Assembly (NCBI GenBank): GCA_032622095.1
Contig: CP136066.1
Span: 145,171,559-145,235,558 of the forward strand
Direction: 5' to 3'
From: Siphonodentalium dalli
Lineage: Eukaryota; Mollusca; Scaphopoda; Gadilida; Siphonodentaliidae
Length of the DNA stretch: 64,000 bases
Shown: positions 1-12,399 of the stretch, in pieces
How positions within the stretch are numbered: the stretch's first letter is position 1
Layout of the letters: every line of letters starts with the position of its first letter
Position numbers and translations under genes: made by a program
The notes under the pieces: generated by a model
Told to the model about the DNA's origin: nothing
The model's input: the letters and a program-made list of their open reading frames with translations, nothing else
Database searches by the model: none

Positions 1-342
1 TGGCGAGCCCGTGCGGCGCATGCGCAGACGAGATCTCGGAAACGGGTAGAGCTATCGACTTGAAATTTGGTATGTGAATGTATCTCCCCCCGGATACGAA
101 TTTTATCGGGTCGCCGAGCCCGTGCGACGCCAGCTTCGCGCATGCGCAGACCAGATCTCGGAAACGGGTGGAGCTATCGACTTGAAATTTGGTATATGAA
201 TGTATCTTGCCCCGGACACGAATTTTATCGGGTCGTCGAGCCCGTGCGACACCAGCTTCGCGCATGCGCATACCAGATCTCGGAAACGGGTGGAGCTATC
301 GACTTGAAATTTGGTTTTTGAATAGCCCGGACAACGTCGGGC
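1..342 (+). repeat. ~122-bp tandem repeat, about 2.7 copies
   Basis: The phrase CGAGCCCGTGCG recurs at 4, 115 and 237, each followed by a segment with GCGCATGCGCA, GATCTCGGAAACGGGT and GACTTGAAATTTGG. The spacing is 111 and then 122 bp; the first copy lacks about 11 bp after CGTGCG. Reading frames through the block arise from the repeat and I do not call them coding. The array is cut off by the window edge, so its true length is unknown. Confidence 0.7.
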
Positions 343-957
343 TCTTCGGCTAGTCTATTATATATTTTGGAAGATCTGTGTGTGTGTCTGTCTGTCTGTA
401 ATCGATGGACTCGAAAACGGCAGAGCCGATTTCGATGAAACTTGGTATGTGTGTGTACCTTCGACCGGGGAGTGGCATAAACCTATTAATTTGCCCGTGC
501 GACGTGACCTTGACCTTGAAATCGGATCATTTCAAGGTCAAACGCCTGGATATCACGGGATTTTGATGAAACTTGGTATGTGGTGGTACTTTCGTATGGG
601 GAGTCTCATAAGCATATTCATTTGCCCATGCGACGTGACATTGACCTTGAAATCGGGTCAATTCAAGGTCAAATCGCCAATTTTGATGGGATTTCGACGA
701 AATTTTATACATACGGTTACTTTTGTCCACTGAGTGTTTTGGACGGGTCAAATCGTGACCCCGACCTGACCTTGACCTTCAAAATGATCAATTCAAGGTC
801 AAATCGGGTAAAACCGGATGGATTTCGACGGGCACGTTTGTCGGGTACTTTTGTCCGGGCAGTGTTTTGGACTGGTCAAATCGTGACCCCACTTGACCTT
901 GACCTTCAAGATGGACAATTCAAGGTCAAAGCCCGGACGAATTCGGGTCACCTTCTA
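343..957 (+). repeat. Repeat block with paired TGACCTTGACCTT / TTCAAGGTCAAA motifs
   Basis: Four related units, at about 490-545, 610-672, 755-805 and 885-935, each hold GACCTTGACCTT followed some 15-20 bp later by its near reverse complement TTCAAGGTCAAA. Each unit could therefore form a small hairpin. Between units run phrases such as GATTTCGATGAAACTTGGTA. The block opens with a TGTCTG-rich stretch near 380-400. The open frames here are low-complexity by-products. TCAAGGTCA equals the extended half-site bound by ERR/NR5A nuclear receptors in animals; binding here is not shown. Confidence 0.6.
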
Positions 958-988
958 GTATATATATATATATATATATACATATATA
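958..988. repeat. (TA)n microsatellite at the left end of the giant inverted element
   Basis: An almost pure TA run with one CA interruption. It sits directly outside the left terminal sequence of the 24-kb inverted structure and mirrors the longer (TA)n tract at the right end. Confidence 0.85.
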
Positions 989-1380
989 TGAGGTACGATT
1001 TTTCACGAGGTGAATCGCGACGCGATCAGGCGTACAGGCGATCAGGCGTACAGGCGTACAAATTTGCGGTTTTTATATACTAATTCAGAACTCGAGAACC
1101 GTTTGACCGATAAGGCTGAATCTTCGTATGTGGAACTATTTTGACCCGGGGAATATTTATACGCTACATACAAGTTCGTGCTGCGTGATCTTGGCCTTCA
1201 AGCACTTTACATTAAACGCACATTCCGTGGAGTAATGGGGATATCCATTTGAAATTTAGTTTGTATAGGTATAAGAGGACGGAACACTTTTATCTGCATG
1301 GTCACATTTCAAACAGTATTCCCATCACGTGCAGTTTTGAGAATTGTGGCCTGACCGGTTCACGAACTATAGTGTCGTGA
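989..1380 (+). repeat. Left terminal inverted repeat (non-satellite cap)
   Basis: Unique-looking sequence between the (TA)n tract and the first satellite unit. It contains the short iteration GATCAGGCGTACAGGC near 1,024-1,056. Its reverse complement, with scattered mismatches, forms the right cap. The two copies match from the TA tract up to the first satellite unit except for a ~470-bp block present only on the right, opposite about 1,310. Confidence 0.8.
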
Positions 1381-3681
1381 CCCGGAAAATTCACATATTA
1401 CGCCATTTAAAGTGGCGACGAGTAAATATCACGGCATAACTCGTCGTGATTTTGATAACGCAGTCATAGTCAACCATAGCAAACATGATTTCCTCTACCA
1501 GCAATTCAGATTTCAAGAAATGGGATCAGGACGGGTCACGAAATAGGGATGGGGCCCCGAAAATTCACATATTACGCCATTAAAATTGGTGACGAGTAAG
1601 TATTACGGCCTAACTTTTCGTAATTTCGATATCACAAACAGGGGCAGGCAATTATGAATAGGATTTCCGCCACACGCAGTTGAGATTTTAAGAAATTGGG
1701 TCAGGACGGGTCACGAAATAAAGACGGGACCCCGGAAATTCATATATTACGCCATTAAAATTGGTGACGAGTAAGTATCACGGCCTAACTCTTCGTGATT
1801 TCGACATCACACACAGGGATGGCGATTCTGTACAGGATTTCCACCACACGCAGTTCAGATTTTGAGAAATTGGGCCAGGACGGGTCACGAAATAGGGACG
1901 GGCCACGGAAAATTCACATATTACGCCATTAAAATTGGTGACGAGTAAGTATCACGGCCTAACTATTCGTGATTTCGAGATCACACACAGGGAAGGCGAT
2001 TCTGTACAGGATTTCCGCTACAAGCAGTTCAGATTTTGAGAAATTGGGTCAGGACGGTTCACGAAATAGAGTCGAGACCCCGAAAATTCACATATTACGC
2101 CATTAAAATTGGTGAGGAGTAAGTATCACGGCCTAACTCTTCGTGATTTCGATATCACAGACAGGGGCAGGCAATTATGTATAGGATTTCCGCCACACGC
2201 AGTTGAGATTTTGAGAAATTGGGTCAGGATGGGTCACAAAATAGAGACGGGACCCCGGAAATTCACATATTACGCCATTAAAATTGGTGACGAGTAAGTA
2301 TCACGGCCTAACTCTTCGTGCTTTCGATATCACAGACAGGGGCAGGCAATTATGTATAGGATTTCCGCCACACGCAGTTCAGATTTTGAGAAATTGGGTC
2401 AGGACGGGTCACGAAATAGAGTCGGGACCGCGAAAATTCACATATTACGCCATCAAAATTGGTGACGAGTAAGTATCACGGCCTAACTCTTCGTGCTTTC
2501 GATATCACAGACAGGGGCAGGCAATTATGTATAGGATTTCCGCCACACGCAGTTGAGATTTTAAGAAATTGGGTCAGGACGGGTCACGAAATAGAGTCAG
2601 GACCCCGTAAATTCATATATTACGCCATTAAAATGTGTGACGAGTATGTATCACGGCCTTTCTCGTCGTGATTTCGACAACACAGGCAGTGAAGGCAAAT
2701 TTGTACAGGATTTCCGCCGCACGCAGTTCAGATTTTGAGAAATTGGGTCAGGACGGGTCACGAAATAGGGACGGGGGCCCCGAAAATTCACATATTACGC
2801 CATTAAAGTTGGTGAGGAGTAAGTATCACAACCTAGCTCTTCGTGATTTCGATATCACAGATAGGGCAGGCAATTCTGTACAGGATTTCCGCCACACGCA
2901 GTTCAGATTTTAAGAAATGGGGTCAGGACGGGTCACGAAATAGTGATGTGGCCCCGAAAATTCACATATTACGCCATTACAATTGGTGACGAGTAAGTAT
3001 TACGGCCTAACTTTTCGTGATTTCGATATCAAAGACAGGGGCAGGCAATTATGAATAGGATTTCCGCCACACGCAGTTGAGATTTTAAGAAATTGGGTCA
3101 GGACGGGTCACGAAATAAAGACGGGACCCCGGAAATTCATATATTACGCCATTAAAATTGGTGACGAGTAAGTATCACGGCCTAACTCTTCGTGATTTCG
3201 ACATCACACACAGGGATGGCGATTCTGTACAGGATTTCCGCCACACGCAGTTCAGATTTTGAGAAATTGGGCCAGGACGGGTCACGAAATAGGGACGGGC
3301 CACGGAAAATTCACATATTACGCCATTAAAATTGGTGACGAGTAAGTATCACGGCCTAACTATTCGTGATTTCGAGATCACAGACAGGGGCAGGCAATAC
3401 TGTATAGGATTTCCGCTACAAGCAGTTCAGATTTTGAGAAATTGGGTCAGGACGGTTCACGAAATAGAGTCGAGACCCCGAAAATTCACATATTACGCCA
3501 TTAAAATTGGTGAGGAGTAAGTATCACGGCCTAACTCTTCGTGATTTCGATATCACAGACAGGGGCAGGCAATTATGTATAGGATTTCCGCCACACGCAG
3601 TTGAGATTTTGAGAAATTGGGTCAGGATGGGTCACAAAATAGAGACGGGACCCCGGAAATTCACATATTACGCCATTAAAA

Positions 3682-6600
3682 TTGGTGACGAGTAAGTATC
3701 ACGGCCTAACTCTTCGTGCTTTCGATATCACAGACAGGGGCAGGCAATTATGTATAGGATTTCCGCCACACGCAGTTCAGATTTTGAGAAATTGGGTCAG
3801 GATGGTTCATGAAATAGAGTCGGGACCGCGAAAATTCACATATTACGTCATTAAAATTGGTGAGGAGTAAGTATCACGACCTAACTCTTCGTGATTTCGA
3901 TATCACAGATAGGGCAGGCAATTCTATATAGTATGTCCGCCACACGCAGTTGAGATTTTAAGAAATTGGGTCAGGACGGGTCACGAAATAGAGTCGGGAC
4001 CCCGAAAATTCACATATTACGCCATTAAAATTGGTGAGGAGTATGTATCACCGCCTTTCTCGTCGTAATTTCGACAAGACAGGCAGGGAAGGCAATTTTG
4101 TACAGGATTTCAGCCACACGCAGTTCAGATTTTGAGAAATTGGGTCAGGACGGGTCACGAAATAGAGTCGGGACTCCGAAAATTCACATATTACGCCATT
4201 AAAATTGGCGAGGAGTAAGTGTCACAACCTAGCTCTTCGTGATTTCGATATCACAGATAGGGCAGGCAATTCTTTACAAGATTTCCGCCACACGCAGTTC
4301 AGATTTTGAGAAATGGGGTCAGAACGGGTCACGAAATAGGGATGTGGCCCCGAAAATTCACATATTACGCCATTAAAATTGGTGACGAGTAAGTATCACG
4401 GCCTAGCTCTTCGTGATTTCGATATCAAAGACAGGGACAGGCGATTCTGTACAGGATTTCCGCCACACGCAGTTCAGATTTTGAGAAATTGGGTCAGGAC
4501 GGGTCACGAAATAGGGATGTGGCCCCGAAAATTCACATATTACGCCATTAAATTTGGTGACGAGTAAGTATCACGGCCTAACTCTTCGTGCTTTCGATAT
4601 CACAGACAGGGGCAGGCAATTATGTATAGGATTTCCGCCACACGCAGTTCAGATTTTAAGAAATGGGGTCAGGACGGGTCACGAAATAGTGATGTGGCCC
4701 CGAAAATTCACATATTACGCCATTACAATTGGTGACGAGTAAGTATTACGGCCTAACTTTTCGTGATTTCGATATCACAGACAGGGGAAGGCAATTATGA
4801 ATAGGATTTCCGCCACACTCAGTTGAGATTTTAAGAAATTGGGTCAGGACGGGTCACGAAATAAAGACGGGACCCCGGAAATTCATATATTACGCCATTA
4901 AAATTGGCGACGAGTAAGTATCACGGCGTAACTCTGCGTGATTTCGACATCACACACAGGGATGGCGATTCTGTACAGGATTTCCGCCACACGCAGTTCA
5001 GATTTTGAGAAATTGGGCCAGGACGGGTCACGAAATAGGGACGGGCCACGGAAAATTCACATATTACGCCATTAAAATTGGTGACGAGTAAGTATCACGG
5101 CCTAACTATTCGTGATTTCGAGATCACAGACAGGGGCAGGCAATTATGTATAGGATTTCCGCCACACGCAGTTGAGATTTTGAGAAATTGGGTCAGGATG
5201 GGTCACAAAATAGAGACGGGACCCCGGAAATTCACATATTACGCCATTAAAATTGGTGACGAGTAAGTATCACGGCCTAACTCTTCGTGCTTTCGATATC
5301 ACAGACAGGGGCAGGCAATTATGTATAGGATTTCCGCCACACGCAGTTCAGATTTTGAGAAATTGGGTCAGGATGGTTCATGAAATAGAGTCGGGACCGC
5401 GAAAATTCACATATTACGTCATTAAAATTGGTGAGGAGTAAGTATCACGACCTAACTCTTCGTGATTTCGATATCACAGATAGGGCAGGCAATTCTATAT
5501 AGTATGTCCGCCACACGCAGTTGAGATTTTAAGAAATTGGGTCAGGACGGGTCACGAAATAGAGTCGGGACCCCGAAAATTCACATATTACGCCATTAAA
5601 ATTGGTGAGGAGTATGTATCACCGCCTTTCTCGTCGTAATTTCGACAAGACAGGCAGGGAAGGCAATTTTGTACAGGATTTCAGCCACACGCAGTTCAGA
5701 TTTTGAGAAATTGGGTCAGGACGGGTCACGAAATAGAGTCGGGACTCCGAAAATTCACATATTACGCCATTAAAATTGGCGAGGAGTAAGTGTCACAACC
5801 TAGCTCTTCGTGATTTCGATATCACAGATAGGGCAGGCAATTCTTTACAAGATTTCCGCCACACGCAGTTCAGATTTTGAGAAATGGGGTCAGAACGGGT
5901 CACGAAATAGGGATGTGGCCCCGAAAATTCACATATTACGCCATTAAAATTGGTGACGAGTAAGTATCACGGCCTAGCTCTTCGTGATTTCGATATCAAA
6001 GACAGGGACAGGCGATTCTGTACAGGATTTCCGCCACACGCAGTTCAGATTTTGAGAAATTGGGTCAGGACGGGTCACGAAATAGGGATGTGGCCCCGAA
6101 AATTCACATATTACGCCATTAAATTTGGTGACGAGTAAGTATCACGGCCTAACTCTTCGTGCTTTCGATATCACAGACAGGGGCAGGCAATTATGTATAG
6201 GATTTCCGCCACACGCAGTTCAGATTTTAAGAAATGGGGTCAGGACGGGTCACGAAATAGTGATGTGGCCCCGAAAATTCACATATTACGCCATTACAAT
6301 TGGTGACGAGTAAGTATTACGGCCTAACTTTTCGTGATTTCGATATCACAGACAGGGGAAGGCAATTATGAATAGGATTTCCGCCACACTCAGTTGAGAT
6401 TTTAAGAAATTGGGTCAGGACGGGTCACGAAATAAAGACGGGACCCCGGAAATTCATATATTACGCCATTAAAATTGGCGACGAGTAAGTATCACGGCGT
6501 AACTCTGCGTGATTTCGACATCACACACAGGGATGGCGATTCTGTACAGGATTTCCGCCACACGCAGTTCAGATTTTGAGAAATTGGGCCAGGACGGGTC

Positions 6601-6823
6601 ACGAAATAGGGACGGGCCACGGAAAATTCACATATTACGCCATTAAAATTGGTGACGAGTAAGTATCACGGCCTAACTATTCGTGATTTCGAGATCACAG
6701 ACAGGGGCAGGCAATACTGTATAGGATTTCCGCTACAAGCAGTTCAGATTTTGAGAAATTGGGTCAGGACGGTTCACGAAATAGTCGAGACCCCGAAAAT
6801 TCACATATTACGCCATTAAAATT
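3682..6823 (+). repeat. Higher-order repeat: 1,571-bp block duplicated in tandem (9-mer)
   Basis: Variant units at 3,682, 4,379 and 4,554 reappear exactly 1,571 bp later at 5,253, 5,950 and 6,125. The unit at 5,078 looks like a hybrid: its front resembles the unit at 3,332 and its rear the unit at 3,507. That is what unequal crossover inside the array would leave. Confidence 0.75.
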
Positions 6824-6999
6824 GGTGAGGAGTAAGTATCACGGCCTAACTCTTCGTGATTTCGATATCACAGACAGGGGCAGGCAATTATGTATAGGAT
6901 TTCCGCCACACGCAGTTGAGATTTTGAGAAATTGGGTCAGGACGGGTCACAAAATAGAGACGGGACCCCGGAAATTCACATATTACGCCATTAAAATTG

Positions 7000-9900
7000 G
7001 TGACGAGTAAGTATCACGGCCTAACTCTTCGTGCTTTCGATATCACAGACAGGGGCAGGCAATTATGTATAGGATTTCCGCCACACGCAGTTCAGATTTT
7101 GAGAAATTGGGTCAGGATGGTTCACGAAATAGAGTCGGGACCGCGAAAATTCACATATTACGTCATTAAAATTGGTGAGGAGTAAGTATCACGACCCAAC
7201 TCTTCGTGATTTCGATATCACAGATAGGGCAGGCAATTCTATATAGTATGTCCGCCACACGCAGTTGAGATTTTAAGAAATTGGGTCAGGACGGGTCACG
7301 AAATAGAGTCGGGACCCCGAAAATTCACATATTACGCCATTAAAATTGGTGAGGAGTATGTATCACCGCCTTTCTCGTCGTGATTTCGACAAGACAGGCA
7401 GGGAAGGCAATTTTGTACAGGATTTCCGCCACACGCAGTTCAGATTTTGAGAAATTGGACCAGGACGGGTCACGAAATAGAGTCGGGACCCCGTAAATTC
7501 ATATATTACGCCATTAAAATGTGTGACGAGTATGTATCTCGGCCTTTCTCGTCGTGATTTCGACAACACAGGCAGGGAAGGCAATTTTGTACAGGATTTC
7601 AGCCACACGCAGTTCAGATTTTGAGAAATTGGGTCAGGACGGGTCATGAAATAGAGTCGGGACTCCGAAAATTCACATATTACGCCATTAAAATTGGTGA
7701 GGAGTAAGTGTCACAACCTAGCTCTTCGTGATTTCGATATCACAGATAGGGCAGGCAATTCTTTACAAGATTTCCGCCACACGCAGTTCAGATTTTGAGA
7801 AATGGGGTCAGGACGGGTCACGAAATAGGGATGTGGCCCCGAAAATTCACATATTACGCCATTAAAATTGGTGACGAGTAAGTATCACGGCCTAGCTCTT
7901 CGTGATTTCGATATCAAAGACAGGGACAGGCAATTATGTATAGGATTTCAGCCACACGCAGTTGAGATTTTAAGAAATTGGGTCAGGACGGGTCACGAAA
8001 TAGAGACGGGACCCCGGAAATTCATATATTACGCCATTAAAATTGGTGACGAGTAAGTATCACAGCGTAACTCTTCGTGATTTCGACATCACACACAGGG
8101 AAGGCAATTCTGTACAGGATTTCCGCCACACGCTGTTCAGATTTTGAGAAATTGGGTCATGACGGGTCACGAAATAAAGACGGGACCCCGGAAATTCATA
8201 TATTACGCCATTCAAATTGGTGACGAGTAAGTATCACGGCCTAACTCTTCGTGATTTCGACATCACACACAGGGAAGGCAATTATGAACAGGATTTCCGC
8301 CACACGCATTTCAGATTTTGTGAAATTGGGTCAGGACGGGTCACGAAATAGAGTCTGGACCCCGAAAATTCACATATTACGCCATTAAAATTGGTGAGGA
8401 GTAAGTATCACAACCTAGCTCTTCGTGATTCCGATATCACAGATAGGGCAGGCAATTCTGTACAGGATTTCCGCCACAAGCAGTTCAGATTTTAAGAAAT
8501 GGGGTCAGGACGGGTCACGAAATAGTGATGTGGCCCCGAAAATTCACATATTACGCCATTAAAATTGGTGACGAGTAAGTATTACGGCCTAACTTTTCGT
8601 GATTTCGATATCACAGACAGGGGCAGGCAATTATGAATAGGATTTCCGCCACACGCAGTTGAGATTTTAAGAAATTGGGTCAGGACGGGTCACGAAATAA
8701 AGACGGGACCCCGGAAATTCATATATTACGCCATTAAAATTGGTGACGAGTAAGTATCACGGCCTAACTCTTCGTGATTTCGACATCACACACAGGGAAG
8801 GCAATTATGTACAGGATTTCCGCCACACGCAGTTCAGATTTTGAGAAATTGGGTCAGGACGGGTCACGAAATAGAGTCTGGACCCCGAAAATTCACATAT
8901 TACGCCATTAAAATTGGTGACGAGTAAGTATCACGGCCTAACTCTTCGTGATTTCGACATCACACACAGGGAAGGCAATTCTGTACCGGATTTCCGCCAC
9001 ACGCAGTTCAGATTTTGAGAAATTGGGTCAGGACGGGTCACGAAATAGGGACGGGGCTCCGAAAATTCACATTTTACGCCATTAAAATTGGTGAGGAGTA
9101 AGTATCACAACCTAGCTCTCCGTGATTTCGATATCAAAGAAAGGGGCAGGCAATTATGTATAGGATTTCCGCCACACGCAGTTCAGATTTTGAGAAATTG
9201 GGTCGGGATGGTTCACGAAATAGAGTCGGGACCGCGAAAATTCACATATTACGTCATTAAAATTGGTGAGGAGTAAGTATCACGACCTAACTCTTCGTGA
9301 TTTCGATATCACAGATAGGGCAGGCAATTCTATATAGTATGTCCGCCACACGCAGTTGAGATTTTAAGAAATTGGGTCAGGACGGGTCACGAAATAGAGT
9401 CGGGACCCCGAAAATTCACATATTACGCCATTAAAATTGGTGAGGAGTATGTATCACCGCCTTTCTCGTCGTGATTTCGACAAGACAGGCAGGGAAGGCA
9501 ATTTTGTACAGGATTTCCGCCACACGCAGTTCAGATTTTGATAAATTGGACCAGGACGGGTCACAAAATAGAGTCGGGACCCCGTAAATTCATATATTAC
9601 GCCATTAAAATGTGTGACGAGTATGTATCTCGGCCTTTCTCGTCGTGATTTCGACAACACAGGCAGGGAAGGCAATTTTGTACAGGATTTCAGCCACACG
9701 CAGTTCAGATTTTGAGAAATTGGGTCAGGACGGGTCACGAAATAGAGTCGGGACTCCGAAAATTCACATATTACGCCATTAAAATTGGTGAGGAGTAAGT
9801 GTCACAACCTAGCTCTTCGTGATTTCGATATCACAGATAGGGCAGGCAATTCTTTACAGATTTCCGCCACACGCAGTTCAGATTTTGAGAAATGGGGTCA

Positions 9901-11360
9901 GGACGGGTCACGAAATAGGGATGTGGCCCCGAAAATTCACATATTACGCCATTAAAATTGGTGACGAGTAAGTATCACGGCCTAGCTCTTCGTGATTTCG
10001 ATATCAAAGACAGGGACAGGCAATTATGTATAGGATTTCCGCCACACGCAGTTGAGATTTTAAGAAATTGGGTCAGGACGGGTCACGAAATAGAGACGGG
10101 ACCCCGGAAATTCATATATTACGCCATTAAAATTGGTGACGAGTAAGTATCACAGCGTAACTCTTCGTGATTTCGACATCACACACAGGGAAGGCAATTC
10201 TGTACAGGATTTCCGCCACACGCTGTTCAGATTTTGAGAAATTGGGTCATGACGGGTCACGAAATAAAGACGGGACCCCGGAAATTCATATATTACGCCA
10301 TTCAAATTGGTGACGAGTAAGTATCACGGCCTAACTCTTCGTGATTTCGACATCACACCCAGGGAAGGCAATTATGAACAGGATTTCCGCCACACGCATT
10401 TCAGATTTTGTGAAATTGGGTCAGGACGGGTCACGAAATAGAGTCTGGACCCCGAAAATTCACATATTACGCCATTAAAATTGGTGAGGAGTAAGTATCA
10501 CAACCTAGCTCTTCGTGATTTCGATATCACAGATAGGGCAGGCAATTCTGTACAGGATTTCCGCCACAAGCAGTTCAGATTTTAAGAAATGGGGTCAGGA
10601 CGGGTCACGAAATAGTGATGTGGCCCCGAAAATTCACATATTACGCCATTAAAATTGGTGACGAGTAAGTATTACGGCCTAACTTTTCGTGATTTCGATA
10701 TCACAGACAGGGGCAGGCAATTATGAATAGGATTTCCGCCACACGCAGTTGAGATTTTAAGAAATTGGGTCAGGACGGGTCACGAAATAAAGACGGGACC
10801 CCGGAAATTCATATATTACGCCATTAAAATTGGTGACGAGTAAGTATCACAGCCTAACTCTTCGTGATTTCGACATCACACACAGGGAAGGCAATTATGT
10901 ACAGGATTTCCGCCACACGCAGTTCAGATTTTGAGAAATTGGGTCAGGACGGGTCACGAAATAGAGTCTGGACCCCGAAAATTCACATATTACGCCATTA
11001 AAATTGGTGACGAGTAAGTATCACGGCCTAACTCTTCGTGATTTCGACATCACACACAGGGAAGGCTATTCTGTACAGGATTTCCGCCACACGCAGTTCA
11101 GATTTTGAGAAATTGGGTCAGGACGGGTCACGAAATAGGGACGGGGCCCCGAAAATTCACATTTTACGCCATTAAAATTGGTGAGGAGTAAGTATCACAA
11201 CCTAGCTCTCCGTGATTTCGATATCAAAGAAAGGGGCAGGCAATTATGTATAGGATTTCCGCCACACGCAGTTGAGATTTTAAGAAATTGGGTCAGGACG
11301 GGTCACGAAATAGAGACGGGACCCCGGAAATTCACACATTACGCCATCAAAATTGGTGAC
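7000..11360 (+). repeat. Higher-order repeat: ~2,090-bp block duplicated in tandem (12-mer)
   Basis: Distinctive variants at 7,363, 7,868 and 9,088 recur at 9,454, 9,958 and 11,178, a shift of 2,090-2,091 bp. The copies differ by only a few substitutions and a one-base indel near 9,857, so this duplication is younger than the unit-to-unit divergence. Confidence 0.75.
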
Positions 11361-12059
11361 GAGTAAGTATCACGGCCTAGCTCTTCTTGATTTCGATATC
11401 AAAAACAGGGGCAGGCAATTATGTATAGGATTTCCGCCACACGCAGTTGAGATTTCAAGAAATTTGGTCAGGACGGGTCACGAAATAGAGACGGGACCCC
11501 GGAAATTCATATATTACGCCATTAAAATTGGTGACGAGTAAGTATCACTACCTAACTCTTCGTGATTTCGACATCACACACAGGGAAGGCAATTCTGTAC
11601 AGGATTTCCGCCACACGCAGTTCAGATTTTGAGAAATTGGGTCAGGACGGGTCACGAAATAGAGTCGGGACCCCGAAAATTCACATATTACGCCATTAAA
11701 ATTGGTGACGAGTAAGTATCACGGCCTAACTCTTCGTGATTTCGATATCACAGATAGGGCAGGCAATTCTGTACAGGATTTCGCCACACGCAGTTCAGAT
11801 TTTAAGAAATGGGGTCAGGACGAGTCACGAAATAGGGATGTGCCCCGAAAATTAACATATTACGCCATTAAAATTGGTGACGAGTAAGTATCACGGCCTA
11901 GCTCTTCGTGATTTCGATATCAAAGACAGGGGCAGGCAATTATGTATAGGATTTCCGCCACATGCAGTTGAGATTTTAAGAAACTGGGTCAGGACGGGTC
12001 ACGAAATAGAGTCGGGACCCCGAAAATTCACATATTACGCCATTAAAATTGGTGACGAG

Positions 12060-12175
12060 TAAGAATCACGGCCTAACTCTTCGTGATTTCGACATCACAC
12101 ACAGGGAAGGTGAGGAGTAAGTATCACAACCTAGCTCTTCGTGATTTTGTGACCCGTCCTGACCCAATTTCTCAA
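12060..12175. other. Strand-switch junction between the two satellite arms
   Basis: The last + unit is cut at about 12,110, where CACAGGGAAGG runs straight into TGAGGAGTAAGTATCAC; roughly 110-130 bp of the unit are missing. About 40 bp later the + orientation phrase CTTCGTGATTT joins the - orientation phrase GTGACCCGTCCTGACCC at about 12,152. There is no spacer, only a few shared bases (ATTT) at the joint. Microhomology with no loop fits template switching or end joining of two arrays. Confidence 0.75.
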
Positions 12176-12399
12176 AATCTGAACTGCGTGTGGCGGAAAT
12201 CCTATACATAATTGCCTGCCCTGTCTGTGATATCGAAATCACGAAGAGTTAGGCCGTGATATTATCTCGTCATCAATTTTAATGGCGTAATATGTGAATT
12301 TTCGGGGCCCCGTCCCTATTTCGTGACCCGTCCTGACCCAATTGCTCAAAATCTGAACTGCGTGTGGCTGAAATCCCCTACCCTGCCTGTGATATCGAA

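Larger units (their letters stand above)
1381..12152 (+). repeat. Left satellite arm: ~174-175 bp tandem repeat, about 61 units
   Basis: Units recur every 174-175 bp; for example the phrase TTGGTGACGAGTAAGTATCA lies near 2,286, 2,461 and 3,333. A unit contains TTCACATATTACGCCATTAA, CGTGATTTCGATATCAC, GGATTTCCGCCACACGCAG and GGGTCAGGACGGGTCACGAA. The unit is not a multiple of three, so the recurring 62-codon frame stops at the same TAA in each unit and is best read as non-coding. The outermost unit (about 1,390-1,560) is the most divergent and carries an extra GTCATAGTCAACCATAGCAA phrase, also present in the outermost unit of the other arm. The unit length is close to nucleosome repeat length. 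Confidence 0.93.

Noticed and set aside
2109-12062. Dozens of 62-codon frames ending IKIGDE or IKIGEE
   Set aside because: They are the same 174-175 bp satellite unit read over and over. The unit is not a multiple of three, the frames mostly begin at GTG rather than ATG, and no initiation context or protein family is visible.
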